This document shows positions 17,771-25,873 of a stretch of 40,744 nucleotides of DNA, piece after piece. This DNA is from Caryophanales bacterium. Lineage in GTDB: Bacteria; Bacillota; Bacilli; Bacillales; Amphibacillaceae. A program made the position numbers and the translations under genes. A model generated the notes under the pieces. The model saw nothing but the letters and a program-made list of their open reading frames with translations. It was not told the origin of the DNA and made no database searches. Each line of letters opens with the position of its first letter. Position 1 is the first letter of the stretch. The DNA lies in assembly GCA_029257405.1 (NCBI GenBank), contig JARIBO010000036.1, positions 1-40,744 of the forward strand. The letters run 5' to 3'.

Positions 17771-18214
17771 TTATCTGACTACGAGTACTTTAGATTTAGA
17801 ATGGCGAAAAACGCTATCAGCGACACTTCCTAAAAACACCCGTTCAATACCGCTAACACCAGTCGCTCCTAAAACAACTAAATCAATATTTTCTTCAGGT
17901 ATAATTTCATCAACAAGAACATTTTTTGGTGTACCAAATTTAATTATCTTTTTAACATTAAAAACACCAGCATCTCTAGCAATTTTTTCATATTCATTAA
18001 ATTTTTCCTTTATTTCTTGTTCTGATTTTTCATATACCTCATTTAAATTATCTAAATAAGATTTTATTATCGAAAAATTTTGTGTATCTACTACATGAGC
18101 TAAAATCAAATTGGCTTTATCTCTCTCAGCAATATGAACTGCTCTATCAAAAGCTTTCTTTGAAAGTTCTGAATCATCTAAAGCGATTAAAACATTTTTG
18201 AATTGATAAACCAT
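17771..18214 (-). CDS. Universal stress protein (UspA family), upstream copy
   Basis: 147 residues, paralog of the following gene. It begins FKNVLIALDDSELSKKAFDRA and carries the ATP-binding loop GATGVSGIERVFLGSVADSV. The two copies share the EIIPEENIDLVVLGATG block almost exactly. The charged middle (residues 55-85) differs most. AAGGGAGG precedes the ATG. The AT-rich region 18215-18300 upstream must hold the operon promoter; it contains TATAAT on the minus strand but no convincing partner -35 element. Confidence 0.9.
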   Translation of the reverse strand: MVYQFKNVLIALDDSELSKKAFDRAVHIAERDKANLILAHVVDTQNFSIIKSYLDNLNEVYEKSEQEIKEKFNEYEKIARDAGVFNVKKIIKFGTPKNVLVDEIIPEENIDLVVLGATGVSGIERVFLGSVADSVFRHSKSKVLVVR

Positions 18215-18337
18215 TTAAATGCCTCCCTTAAGTGAGTTATATATAATTATATTAACATAGAGTTTAAAAAAACTGAATATTTAAAAAGTTTAGCATTGTT
18301 TACGAAAAAAATATAGATTCTGAGAAAATAAAATCAA

Positions 18338-18701
18338 ATGAATTTAAGTTACAATTTATATATCTTAACTAAAAGAAACTGGCTTAAAAAATTAAATTTT
18401 CTTCTTTTATTTGCATTAATAATATCTTGTAGTAGAAATGATACTCCTTCTCTTAAAAAACCTTATAAAAAACTTAGTACATGTATGCATAGTTGTTGAG
18501 GTGCAAAAAGAATCTGTTTCAATAACTTCAACGAAACTAGTTGTTTAAGCAGAAGCATTTTATAAACTTTCAATTTATCGATTCTTTAATTTTAAAAGTA
18601 ATATCCTTTATCTTTAGGGGTATTTTTTAATACGAATAAAGTCAGCCAGCATCGATATAAATGATGAAGATTATGATATTACAGGAGAAGTAATCAAATG
18701 A
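18338..18701 (+). pseudogene. Decayed CueP-like lipoprotein gene
   Basis: Remnant of a plus-strand lipoprotein gene inside an otherwise gene-free 566-nt gap (18215-18780). Positions 18338-18499 read as a signal peptide with a lipobox ending (FALIISC) and then stop. In a frame shifted by +1, from 18495, the reading is QKESVSITSTKLVV, then a TAA at 18546. This matches EAESASITSTELIVK of the intact CueP homolog at 20016. After the stop comes EAFYKLSIYRFF, matching the partner's EKIYELPSDEFF. A second stop (TAG, 18615) follows, and a short open end INDEDYDITGEVIK runs to TGA at 18701. The metal-site region with HPC-x2-H is missing. Frameshift, two stops and a deletion mark it as dead. Confidence 0.7.
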
Positions 18702-18728
18702 GTTAACCACTACTATTACAAGGCATAA

Positions 18729-18758
18729 AAAAGCGCTCATAAATTTATGAGCGCTTTT
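18729..18758. terminator. Bidirectional terminator (30-nt perfect palindrome)
   Basis: Arms AAAAGCGCTCATAAA (18729-18743) and its exact complement (18744-18758) form a strong hairpin with T runs either way. It serves the minus-strand LLM gene ending at 18781 and once served the decayed plus-strand gene. Confidence 0.85.
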
Positions 18759-18780
18759 CATTATCTATATTTACTAATAA

Positions 18781-19788
18781 TTAATTTTGCAAGTTAAATT
18801 CTTTTGCTAAAAGTTCATATGATTTATGTCTAGCTTCTTTATCTGAAATCATATTGGCAATGATGAGTTCATCAATTTCTGTTTCTTCAGCTAAGTGATT
18901 GATTTGAGCTTTCACACTCTCGGGACTTCCGATAATAAATTTATCTTTATTTTCCTTGCGTGCTTGTTTTTCGGCTTCAGAATAGACGTGGTTTCTTGAT
19001 TCTTCTAGCGTTGGTGGCGGGGATAAATACTCGCCTGTCATCCACCTTGCCCATTGTAGCTCTGCTGGACCTGCGATATCAGCCGCTTCTTCATCTGTTT
19101 CTGCGCAAATAACAATCATTGCAAGCATACTATAAGGTTCTTTTAAATATTTTGATGGTTTAAAGTTTTTCCGATACGCTTTTAACATGGGTATCGCAAT
19201 ACTTGGATTAATTTGTCCGGCAAAAGCAAAGCCTAAACCGAGTTGTGATGCGATGCTCATCCCCCCGTCACTTGAACCGAGCATAAACAATTCAGGTCTG
19301 AGCGATTTATCTGGTGATGGCTTTATTTTATTGTAGGGATGATCTTTTGGAAATTCTCGATCAAAAAATGCTAAAATCTGCGTTAACTGATTCATAATCA
19401 TTTCACCACTTAAGGGTTCGTTACTATTTCTTAACACAGCATTTGTTAAACCATCTGTTCCTGACGCTCTACCCATACCTAAATCGATTCTTCCAGGGTA
19501 TAATGCCTCAAGTAATGAAAAGTTTTCTACAACTTTAAGTGGACTATGATTTGGAATCATAATTCCACCCGAACCAATCCGGATGTTTTTTGTAATCGCA
19601 GCTGCGTGCGCACTTAATAAATCAGGTGATGTACTCATTTGGAATGTCGTATTATGATGCTCAGCAAACCAGTAGCGCGTATATCCTAATTGATCTGCTA
19701 ATTGGACAAGCTGCGTTGAATTTTGTAATGTTTCTGTTGGAGTTTCATCGTTATAAATTGTTGCTAAATCAAGAATCGATAACTTCAT
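18781..19788 (-). CDS. LLM-class flavin-dependent oxidoreductase (MsnO8-like)
   Basis: Bacterial luciferase-like TIM-barrel flavoenzyme, cytoplasmic, that would use reduced FMN; substrate unknown. I start at ATG 19788 (MKLSILDLATI, 335 residues) because AGGAGG stands 9 nt upstream, while an ATG three codons earlier runs directly into that site. Family motifs: RYWFAEHHN near residue 40, RIGSGGIMIPNHSPLKVVE (about 88-106), PGRIDLGMGRASGTD (about 115-130) and a late FIIGSPESV. The layout matches the MsnO8 group often annotated as alkanal monooxygenase-like. It is a single gene, divergent from cueP. Confidence 0.9.
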   Translation of the reverse strand: MKLSILDLATIYNDETPTETLQNSTQLVQLADQLGYTRYWFAEHHNTTFQMSTSPDLLSAHAAAITKNIRIGSGGIMIPNHSPLKVVENFSLLEALYPGRIDLGMGRASGTDGLTNAVLRNSNEPLSGEMIMNQLTQILAFFDREFPKDHPYNKIKPSPDKSLRPELFMLGSSDGGMSIASQLGLGFAFAGQINPSIAIPMLKAYRKNFKPSKYLKEPYSMLAMIVICAETDEEAADIAGPAELQWARWMTGEYLSPPPTLEESRNHVYSEAEKQARKENKDKFIIGSPESVKAQINHLAEETEIDELIIANMISDKEARHKSYELLAKEFNLQN

Positions 19789-20015
19789 TAATAACATCCT
19801 CCTATATTTGTATACAATTACTATTATCTCCTATTTATTGGATATTTAAAAGGAAAACATTTAAATGACTTATTTCGTTTACTAGCTCATTTTTAATTTA
19901 AGTTAATTTAGACTTTCTGATTTGTGTTTAAGCGAGAAATGCTTTAATATTTAGATTGTCGATAATCACTACTAAAATAAAGAATTATAAATAGATTAAT
20001 TTAAAGGAGACGCAT

Positions 20016-20540
20016 ATGAAATTAAAATCACTTGTTTTATTTACTTTAATGACTCTGCTGTTAATGGCATGTAGTAGTAATAGCGAAGATAGTGATTCTA
20101 TTAATAAAGGCGATATAAAAGAATTGGTTCAAGCATATACAGTTGATGAATTAGAAGCTGAATCTGCTTCCATTACTTCAACAGAATTAATTGTTAAAGA
20201 AGAAGGAGAATCAGAAAAAATTTATGAGCTTCCGAGTGATGAGTTCTTTGTTTCAATCGCACCATTCATTAACGAAACACATCCATGTGAAGTCCACAGT
20301 TTAACAGGTTGTCAAGGAGAGCTTGTTGAAGAAGAGTTTGATGTCACTATTAAAGATTCTTCAGGCGAAACGATACTTGATGAAACGAAAAAGACAGAAA
20401 AAAATGGATTTATTGACTTATGGTTACCAAGAGATGATGTTTATGATGTAAAAATTACTCAAGATGGGAAAGTAACTGAGTCAGAAATTTCTACTTTTGA
20501 AAAAGATCAAACATGTATCACGACAATGCACCTTCAGTAA
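20016..20540 (+). CDS. cueP: CueP family metal-binding lipoprotein
   Basis: Extracellular copper-binding protein of the CueP family. In Salmonella, CueP holds periplasmic copper and helps metallate SodCII; here it is a 174-residue lipoprotein with signal peptide MKLKSLVLF...LLLMAC and lipid C19. The hallmark metal segment THPCEVHSLTGCQGE (89-103, with C91, H94 and C99) is intact. The downstream GFIDLWLPRD and the ending TCITTMHL (C167) also match the family. AAAGGAG precedes the ATG. A decayed paralog lies 1.3 kb upstream. Promoter details in 19800-20015 are unclear to me. The family call is strong; the copper role is inherited from the family. Confidence 0.9.
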   Translation: MKLKSLVLFTLMTLLLMACSSNSEDSDSINKGDIKELVQAYTVDELEAESASITSTELIVKEEGESEKIYELPSDEFFVSIAPFINETHPCEVHSLTGCQGELVEEEFDVTIKDSSGETILDETKKTEKNGFIDLWLPRDDVYDVKITQDGKVTESEISTFEKDQTCITTMHLQ

Positions 20541-20544
20541 TAAA

Positions 20545-20580
20545 AAATTAGCACTTAGATTAAAATCTAGGTGCTAATTT
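20545..20580. terminator. Bidirectional terminator between cueP and hemerythrin gene
   Basis: A 16-bp stem (20545-20560 with 20565-20580, one wobble pair) has a 4-nt loop and A/T tracts on both sides, between two convergent genes. Confidence 0.87.
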
Positions 20581-20582
20581 TT

Positions 20583-21041
20583 TTATTCATTATGTTCATG
20601 TAGATAAGGGGCGAGCTTTTCTAATTCTTCTTCAGGTAGAGATTTTTCAATCATGGGAAAAATCACTTGCTCTTCTCTTCTGATATGATTACGAAGTAAA
20701 ACACCTAAATCTCTTAATTCAGCCAAGGTGAGTTGATCTTCTAGTAATTGTTTCATACCACTCCGAATTGTGACATGCTCTAATAACATCTCTATTATTT
20801 CTGGTTTATTAATATCTGCATATTTAGCATAAGTAGGTAAAACAATCTCTTCTTCCTCACGAAAATGTTCTTCTGCGCCTTCCCAGAAGTTTTTTGCATC
20901 TGTTATAATCTCTTCTAAACTTATTTTACTTTCTTTTGTTCCAGCGCGAGATAATTTTAGCCCTACATGAAGGCCTAGCATGTGATGACGTGATAAAGGT
21001 TGTAGGGCAACGTGCCTTTTAATCCCTTTTTTTCTTACCAT
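20583..21041 (-). CDS. Hemerythrin-domain protein
   Basis: A 152-residue four-helix HHE cation-binding domain that likely holds a di-iron site for oxygen, NO or redox sensing, or iron handling. Candidate ligands are H19 or H20, H59 and E63 in EEHFREEEEIVLP, H89, and H119 and E123 in RNHIRREEQVIFP. The P after each HxxxE-type motif is also typical. AAGGAGGG overlaps the upstream stop codon, and the gap to the dehydrogenase gene is 11 nt, so both are one operon. The partner's role with a hydroxyacid dehydrogenase is not obvious. Confidence 0.88.
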   Translation of the reverse strand: MVRKKGIKRHVALQPLSRHHMLGLHVGLKLSRAGTKESKISLEEIITDAKNFWEGAEEHFREEEEIVLPTYAKYADINKPEIIEMLLEHVTIRSGMKQLLEDQLTLAELRDLGVLLRNHIRREEQVIFPMIEKSLPEEELEKLAPYLHEHNE

Positions 21042-21052
21042 AGTTACCCTCC

Positions 21053-22006
21053 TTAATTCACTTGGCAGAGTGACTTACCACCTTTTAAAACGCGGTCTAC
21101 TTCTTCTGAAATAAGCATTGCGGTACGCGATTGTGCTTCTAATGTTAGTCCTGCAATATGTGGTGTCAGAACAATTCCTTCTGATGTTGCGAGTGGTGAA
21201 TCTTTTTCGATTGGTTCTTTTTCTAAAACATCAAGATATGCACCAGCAATTTGTTTTTCTTTAATCGCTTCGACAATATCACCTTCATGAATGATGCCAC
21301 CGCGTGCTGAATTAATGACGTAAGCTTCTTCTTTCATCACCCGAAATGCTTCGCGGTCAAGTAAGTGTTTTGTTGAATCGATTAAAGGAACATGAACCGA
21401 AACAAAGTCAGATGCCTTCAACACGTCTTCAACTGTATCGATTTGACGAATTCCAGTTTCTTGCACGACGTGGTCAAAGGAAGCAACAAATGGGTCATAT
21501 CCGATTACTTCCATACCAAATGCTTTAGCACGTCGCGCAACACGGTGAGATATTTCACCCATGCCAATTAGTCCAAGCACGCGATTATTCAGTTCAATTC
21601 CTGTGAAGCGTTTACGATTCCAATTTCCTTCGCGCACGTCTTTATTTGCAGCAGTTAGTGGACGTGACGCATCTAACATTGCTGCTATCACATATTCAGC
21701 AACAGATGTTGCATTTGCATTTCTTGCTGAAACAACTGGAATATTACGCTCGCTTGCACCTATTAAATCTATATTATCTAAACCAACACCTAAACGCCCG
21801 ATCACTTGCGTTTTTTTAGCTGCTTCTAAAAATTCCGTATCGACTTGCGTTTCGTTTCTAACGATCACAGCATCATAGTTCGGTAGTAAATGAATTAACT
21901 CTTCGCGTTTTCTTGATAACTCCATATCATAATCAACTTCATAACCTTTATCCTTTAAATCTTTAATCCCGTCTTCCCACATTAATTCGGTCACCAATAT
22001 TTTCAT
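21053..22006 (-). CDS. D-isomer-specific 2-hydroxyacid dehydrogenase
   Basis: NAD-dependent oxidoreductase of the SerA/phosphoglycerate dehydrogenase-like family, 317 residues. The catalytic set is present: R235 in NSARGG, E264 in DVLEKEP and H283 in TPHIAG. The nucleotide-binding loop is GLIGMGEIS (145-153), where the usual third glycine of GxGxxG is serine. The protein lacks the C-terminal ACT regulatory part of SerA, so serine synthesis is less likely; a D-lactate, glyoxylate or sulfolactate type substrate is possible. It is the first gene of an operon with the hemerythrin gene. A 12-bp palindrome CATGTCGACATG at 22098-22109 lies 92 nt upstream of the ATG and could be an operator. Confidence 0.88.
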   Translation of the reverse strand: MKILVTELMWEDGIKDLKDKGYEVDYDMELSRKREELIHLLPNYDAVIVRNETQVDTEFLEAAKKTQVIGRLGVGLDNIDLIGASERNIPVVSARNANATSVAEYVIAAMLDASRPLTAANKDVREGNWNRKRFTGIELNNRVLGLIGMGEISHRVARRAKAFGMEVIGYDPFVASFDHVVQETGIRQIDTVEDVLKASDFVSVHVPLIDSTKHLLDREAFRVMKEEAYVINSARGGIIHEGDIVEAIKEKQIAGAYLDVLEKEPIEKDSPLATSEGIVLTPHIAGLTLEAQSRTAMLISEEVDRVLKGGKSLCQVN

Positions 22007-22170
22007 TATTTTTGCTCCTTTTTAAGGTGATAATGATTACGCTTTCAATTTACTTTAATAAAGAATTCAACATTGTTTTAATGGCGATCTGATGTTGCAT
22101 GTCGACATGTTTAGTTTATCATACCTTTTTAAAACAACATAGCCTTTTAAATAAATTATGTAATCTATAA

Positions 22171-22217
22171 GTATTACTACGCCCATACCATAATCGTAAG
22201 GACGTAGCTCTTAATAC
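22171..22217 (-). terminator. Possible weak terminator after the P-type ATPase
   Basis: An 8-bp stem (22177-22184 with 22200-22207, one G-T) is extended by GTATTA/TAATAC outer pairs across a bulge. It begins right after the ATPase stop codon on the minus strand, but the T run that should follow is poor. Confidence 0.35.
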
Positions 22218-22220
22218 ATA

Positions 22221-24851
22221 TTATTCTTTTACATTTAAAAGTCTCAGTGCATTTAAAATCACAATGATTGCTGCACCTGTGTCACTTAATACGGCCATCC
22301 ACAAGGTTAACCATCCTGGGAAGATTAAAATTAAAGCGATAAATTTAATCACTAATGAAAACCAAATATTTTGCTTAATAATTGTTATTGCTTTTCTACT
22401 CAAGTTTACGGTAAAAGGTAATTTTTCGATGTTGTCTGCCATTAAAACAACATCAGCCGTTTCCATAGCTGTATCAGTCCCAGTTCCACCCATTGCGATA
22501 CCTAAGTCAGCTGTTGCAAGTGCTGGTGCATCGTTTATTCCATCTCCGACCATTGCTATTTGGTGACCTTCAGCTTGGAGTTGTTTAAGAGCTGCTACTT
22601 TATCTTCTGGCATGAGTTCTGCCAAGTATTTCGTAATACTCGTTTTTTCTGCGATAAGTTTTGCAGTACCTTCATTATCGCCTGTTAGCATAATGATTTC
22701 TTTCATCCCAACCGCTTTTAAATCAGCTAATGTATCAATTGCTGTCTTCCTGATTGTGTCAGTCACACTAATCAGCCCTAAAACACGATTCTTTGTTCCA
22801 ATAATTATCATTGTATGACCTTGCTTTTGCATTGTATTTAATAAGTCATTGATTTTTTCTAATGAAATATCTTTTTCTTTAAATAACGCGGGATTTCCTG
22901 CGTAATATATTTCACCCTCAATCGTTGCTTCAACACCTTTACCCGTAATGTTATTAAATTCAGATCCCGCTAGTGGTCGAATGTTTTTTAACTTTGCATA
23001 GTCGACAATTGTTTTAGCTATTGGATGTGTTGAGTAAACTTCAAGTGTATGAGCGATTGATAAAAGCTCATCCTCTGATACACCAAATGAATGAATATTA
23101 GCAACTTGTGGTTTTCCTTCTGTTAATGTGCCTGTTTTATCAAAAGCAATTGCGTTAATTTTTCCAGCAATTTCTAAAAATGTGCCACCTTTAATCAACA
23201 CACCATTTCTTGCGGCATTACCAATACTTGAAACAATTGCTACCGGAGTCGAAATTACAAGCGCACACGGACAAGCTACGACGAGCAATGCTAGTCCTTT
23301 ATAAATCCATTCATTCCAAGTTCCAAACCCGAGTAAGGGTGGAATAACAATGACGCTTAGTGCTAAAACAAATACAATCGGCGTATAAATACTCGCAAAC
23401 CGGTCAATAAATGCTTCTGTCGGTGCTTTTTCGCTTTGTGCTTCTTCTACTAAATGAATAATTTTACTTAAGGTGGTATCTTCAACTAATTTAGTTACTT
23501 CTACTTCTAAAGCACTGCTTTCATTTAGGGTTCCAGCAAAAACTTCGTCACCACTATTTTTATCGACTGGAAGTGATTCTCCTGTAATTGGTGCTTGATT
23601 AATACTTGACTCGCCTTGTAATATTTTTCCGTCTAAGGGGATTTTATCACCTGGTTTGATAATGATTGTTTGACCGATTGAAATTTCTTCAACAGGTTTT
23701 TCAATTAATTCGCTGCCTATTTTTACACGCGCAGTTGATGGTGCCATATCCATTAAGTTACGAATTGATTTTCTCGTTTGATCCATCGATTTATTTTGTA
23801 AATAAATTCCTAAGGAAAATAACCAAACGACTGTTGCCCCTTCAAACCATTCTCCAATCAGCGCAGCACCTATTGCGGCTGTTGCCATAAGAACGTTCAT
23901 ATCGAGTGAGCGGCTTTTCACAGCGTAATAAGCACTTTTAACTGGTTGATACCCACTGATTATAATTACTGTCGCAAATAAAATAATTGACGCGATTTCT
24001 GGTAATCCTAGATAACTACCGATAAAACCAGTTGAAATAAGGAGCGTAGAAAGAATAACTTTAATCAATTCTTGATTGTTTTTTAAAGGTTTGCTCGCAT
24101 GATTATCTTTTGATTTAAGCTCAGCTTGAAATCCGAGTTTTTTGACTTCTTTTATTATCTCTTTACTTGGAATTTCTTGAGCTACTTTCATATTTCCTAG
24201 AGCAAAACTAACATCAACTTGATTTATCCCTGGTAACTTAATTAAATGATTTTCAATACTTTTTGCACAACTCCCACAATCCATCCCTAGAAGATTATAT
24301 GTGTGTAAATCTTTATTTTCATTCACACTTTCTGATGTAAACCCAAGTCTTTCAATCGTTTTATCAACTTCTGGGAGTGAGTAACCTTCAGCGACAACTA
24401 ACTGTAATTTTTCAGTATTGTAATTTACTTTAGCGCTTAAAACATTTTTTAGGCGAACTAAAGCTTTTTCAATTGTTGACGCGCACGATGGACAATCCAT
24501 ACCGTGGATAATTAATTCAACTTGGTCATTACCTATATTTACAGAATTAATTTCTGTTGGTTCTTCTATTTTTGCTTCCGGACTACTGCAACACGATGTT
24601 GGTTCTTCTATTTCCGCTTCTGGACTACTGCAACACGATGTTGGTTCTTTTATTTCTGCTTCCGGACTACTGCAACACGATGTTAGCTCTTCTATTTCCG
24701 CTTCCGGACTACTACAACAAGGTGTTGGTTCGCTTTCCTTTTGCTTTCGACTACTTGTTTTGGATGTGTTAATTTGAATCAGTTCTTCTTTACTACTACA
24801 GCAAGAATCTATCTCTTTTTTCTTTTCTTCTTGTTTTGAACAACAGCTCAA
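22221..24851 (-). CDS. cadA: P1B-type Cd/Zn/Pb-exporting ATPase with Cys-Cys repeat N-terminus
   Basis: Membrane pump that would expel soft divalent metals using ATP. Start is TTG at 24851, with AGGAGGG 7 nt upstream. The 876 residues have an unusual N-terminus with six Cys-Cys pairs (3-4, 17-18, 45-46, 59-60, 73-74, 87-88), four of them in a 14-residue repeat CCSSPEAEIEEPTS. Two HMA domains follow (C120/C123 and C192/C195). Then come the membrane pairs, TGES (423-426), the CPC metal site (527-529) in CPCALVISTP as in the Zn/Cd/Pb (P1B-2) group, D571 in DKTGT, HP (609-610) and GDGINDAP (769-776). It follows the CmtR-like sensor gene by 12 nt and shares its promoter. A copper type is less likely from the CPCALVISTP context. 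Confidence 0.92.
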   Translation of the reverse strand: MSCCSKQEEKKKEIDSCCSSKEELIQINTSKTSSRKQKESEPTPCCSSPEAEIEELTSCCSSPEAEIKEPTSCCSSPEAEIEEPTSCCSSPEAKIEEPTEINSVNIGNDQVELIIHGMDCPSCASTIEKALVRLKNVLSAKVNYNTEKLQLVVAEGYSLPEVDKTIERLGFTSESVNENKDLHTYNLLGMDCGSCAKSIENHLIKLPGINQVDVSFALGNMKVAQEIPSKEIIKEVKKLGFQAELKSKDNHASKPLKNNQELIKVILSTLLISTGFIGSYLGLPEIASIILFATVIIISGYQPVKSAYYAVKSRSLDMNVLMATAAIGAALIGEWFEGATVVWLFSLGIYLQNKSMDQTRKSIRNLMDMAPSTARVKIGSELIEKPVEEISIGQTIIIKPGDKIPLDGKILQGESSINQAPITGESLPVDKNSGDEVFAGTLNESSALEVEVTKLVEDTTLSKIIHLVEEAQSEKAPTEAFIDRFASIYTPIVFVLALSVIVIPPLLGFGTWNEWIYKGLALLVVACPCALVISTPVAIVSSIGNAARNGVLIKGGTFLEIAGKINAIAFDKTGTLTEGKPQVANIHSFGVSEDELLSIAHTLEVYSTHPIAKTIVDYAKLKNIRPLAGSEFNNITGKGVEATIEGEIYYAGNPALFKEKDISLEKINDLLNTMQKQGHTMIIIGTKNRVLGLISVTDTIRKTAIDTLADLKAVGMKEIIMLTGDNEGTAKLIAEKTSITKYLAELMPEDKVAALKQLQAEGHQIAMVGDGINDAPALATADLGIAMGGTGTDTAMETADVVLMADNIEKLPFTVNLSRKAITIIKQNIWFSLVIKFIALILIFPGWLTLWMAVLSDTGAAIIVILNALRLLNVKE
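24559..24726. repeat. Four tandem 42-bp in-frame repeats in the ATPase N-terminus
   Basis: Units 24559-24600, 24601-24642, 24643-24684 and 24685-24726 differ at few positions; the unit nearest the start codon (24685-24726) differs most. Each codes for 14 residues with one Cys-Cys pair. Slippage or unequal crossing-over could change copy number. Confidence 0.95.
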
Positions 24852-24863
24852 CAGTAATCCCTC

Positions 24864-25184
24864 CTACTTTATATGACTTTTACATGAACTCATATTATCT
24901 CCAACTTCATCTAGGACGTCATCAAACATCGTGAGTAACATGGCTACTTTTTCATTACGTAATTTATAATAAACATATTTCCCTTCTTGTCTACTCACAA
25001 TTAGCCCACACCCTCTTAAACAAGCTAAGTGTTGTGAAACACTTGACTGATTAGCGTCTAAAGCTTCGATAATTTGTGAAACAGTTTTTTCACCATTTTT
25101 TATTGTTTCTAATATTTCTAAGCGTGTTTTATTTGAAAACCCATGAATGAGCTCTATTTTCATATCCATATTTGTTGTAATCAT
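24864..25184 (-). CDS. ArsR-family metal sensor repressor (CmtR-like)
   Basis: Winged-helix dimeric repressor, 106 residues, that would release DNA on binding Cd(II) or Pb(II). The recognition helix reads SSVSQHLACLRGCGLI with C55 and C59, and there is a late C101 in the C-terminal tail. Mycobacterial CmtR binds metal through Cys57, Cys61 and Cys102, so the three-cysteine pattern fits that type. The classical CadC/ArsR ELCVCD motif is absent. Start ATG 25184 has GGGAGG a few nt upstream. It is the first gene before the cadA-type ATPase, and probable autorepression is shown by the operators at 25199-25253. Confidence 0.9.
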   Translation of the reverse strand: MITTNMDMKIELIHGFSNKTRLEILETIKNGEKTVSQIIEALDANQSSVSQHLACLRGCGLIVSRQEGKYVYYKLRNEKVAMLLTMFDDVLDEVGDNMSSCKSHIK

Positions 25185-25198
25185 CTTATCCTCCCACT

Positions 25199-25261
25199 CA
25201 TATTAGAATTTACTAATATGTCTCTTAACTACATATTAGTAAATTCTAATATGTATGTCAA
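25199..25261 (-). promoter_or_regulatory. Metal-responsive promoter with two operator dyads
   Basis: On the minus strand TTGACA (25261-25256) and TAATAT (25238-25233) are 17 nt apart. Two 22-bp sites, 25199-25220 and 25232-25253, are exact reverse complements of each other, and each is itself a dyad with arms CATATTAG/CTAATATG around a 6-nt centre. Their centres are 33 bp apart, about three helical turns. One covers the spacer and -10 element, the other the start region and early leader. This is where an ArsR-type dimer would block RNA polymerase. Confidence 0.85.
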
Positions 25262-25374
25262 TTTAATATCGGCTTTTATTTTTATTGAGCGCCAGAATCT
25301 TAAGTGATAAGATGAAGTTAAATTATACAAGAGTTGAAATTTCATTATATTAAAAATCTAGAGGAGTAATCTTT

Positions 25375-25830
25375 ATGAATTGGTCCAAAAAAGAATTTAA
25401 TGATTTATCCGTCAATGAATTATACGCCATCCTTAAAGCAAGAGTGGATGTTTTTGTTGTCGAACAGGCGTGTCCGTTTCCTGAAATCGATAATTACGAT
25501 CAACAATCTTTACACATCTCTTTAAAAAATAAAAATGAAATTCTTGCTTATGTGCGACTTTTACCAAAAAACTCGAAATATAAAGAAGCTTCAATTGGTA
25601 GAGTGCTTGTCGTAAAAGAGCATCGTGGTAAGGGATATGCAGAAGCAATTATGAAAGAAGCGATTAATCACATTTTTAATGAATGGAATAATGAAGAGAT
25701 TTTCATCCAAGCTCAACATTATTTAGTAAAATTTTATGCGTCACTTGGTTTCAAGCAAATAACAGATGTTTATTTAGAAGACGATATTCCACATGTTGAT
25801 ATGATTTTAAATATTACTAAAAACTCATAA
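25375..25830 (+). CDS. GNAT acetyltransferase (ElaA-like)
   Basis: A 151-residue N-acetyltransferase using acetyl-CoA; the substrate is not known for this group. Marks of the ElaA branch are an early LKARVDVFVVEQACPFPEID segment, the core beta strand EILAYVRLLP, the pyrophosphate loop VVKEHRGKGYAEAIM (about 84-98), and the ending YASLGFKQI...YLEDDIPHVDM. GAGGAG precedes the ATG. The gene is divergent from the metal sensor, 190 nt away, and has its own terminator. Confidence 0.9.
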   Translation: MNWSKKEFNDLSVNELYAILKARVDVFVVEQACPFPEIDNYDQQSLHISLKNKNEILAYVRLLPKNSKYKEASIGRVLVVKEHRGKGYAEAIMKEAINHIFNEWNNEEIFIQAQHYLVKFYASLGFKQITDVYLEDDIPHVDMILNITKNS

Positions 25831-25868
25831 AAAAACGATCGCACTTATTTGTAAGTGTGATCGTTTTT
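25831..25868. terminator. Bidirectional terminator between GNAT and nitroreductase genes
   Basis: A 17-bp stem (25831-25847 with 25852-25868, one wobble pair) has a 4-nt loop, T runs both ways, and lies between convergent genes. Confidence 0.9.
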
Positions 25869-25873
25869 TAAAT

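Noticed and set aside
18338-18499. A 53-residue lipoprotein gene on its own
   Set aside because: No clear ribosome site before the ATG, and the following DNA continues the match to CueP in a shifted frame, so a pseudogene explains it better.
22098-22109. 12-bp palindrome CATGTCGACATG as a definite operator
   Set aside because: Single short palindrome with no promoter element clearly placed around it; mentioned only as a possibility under the dehydrogenase gene.
24559-24726. Direct repeats considered as a CRISPR array
   Set aside because: Units are contiguous 42-bp copies without spacers, in frame within the ATPase gene.
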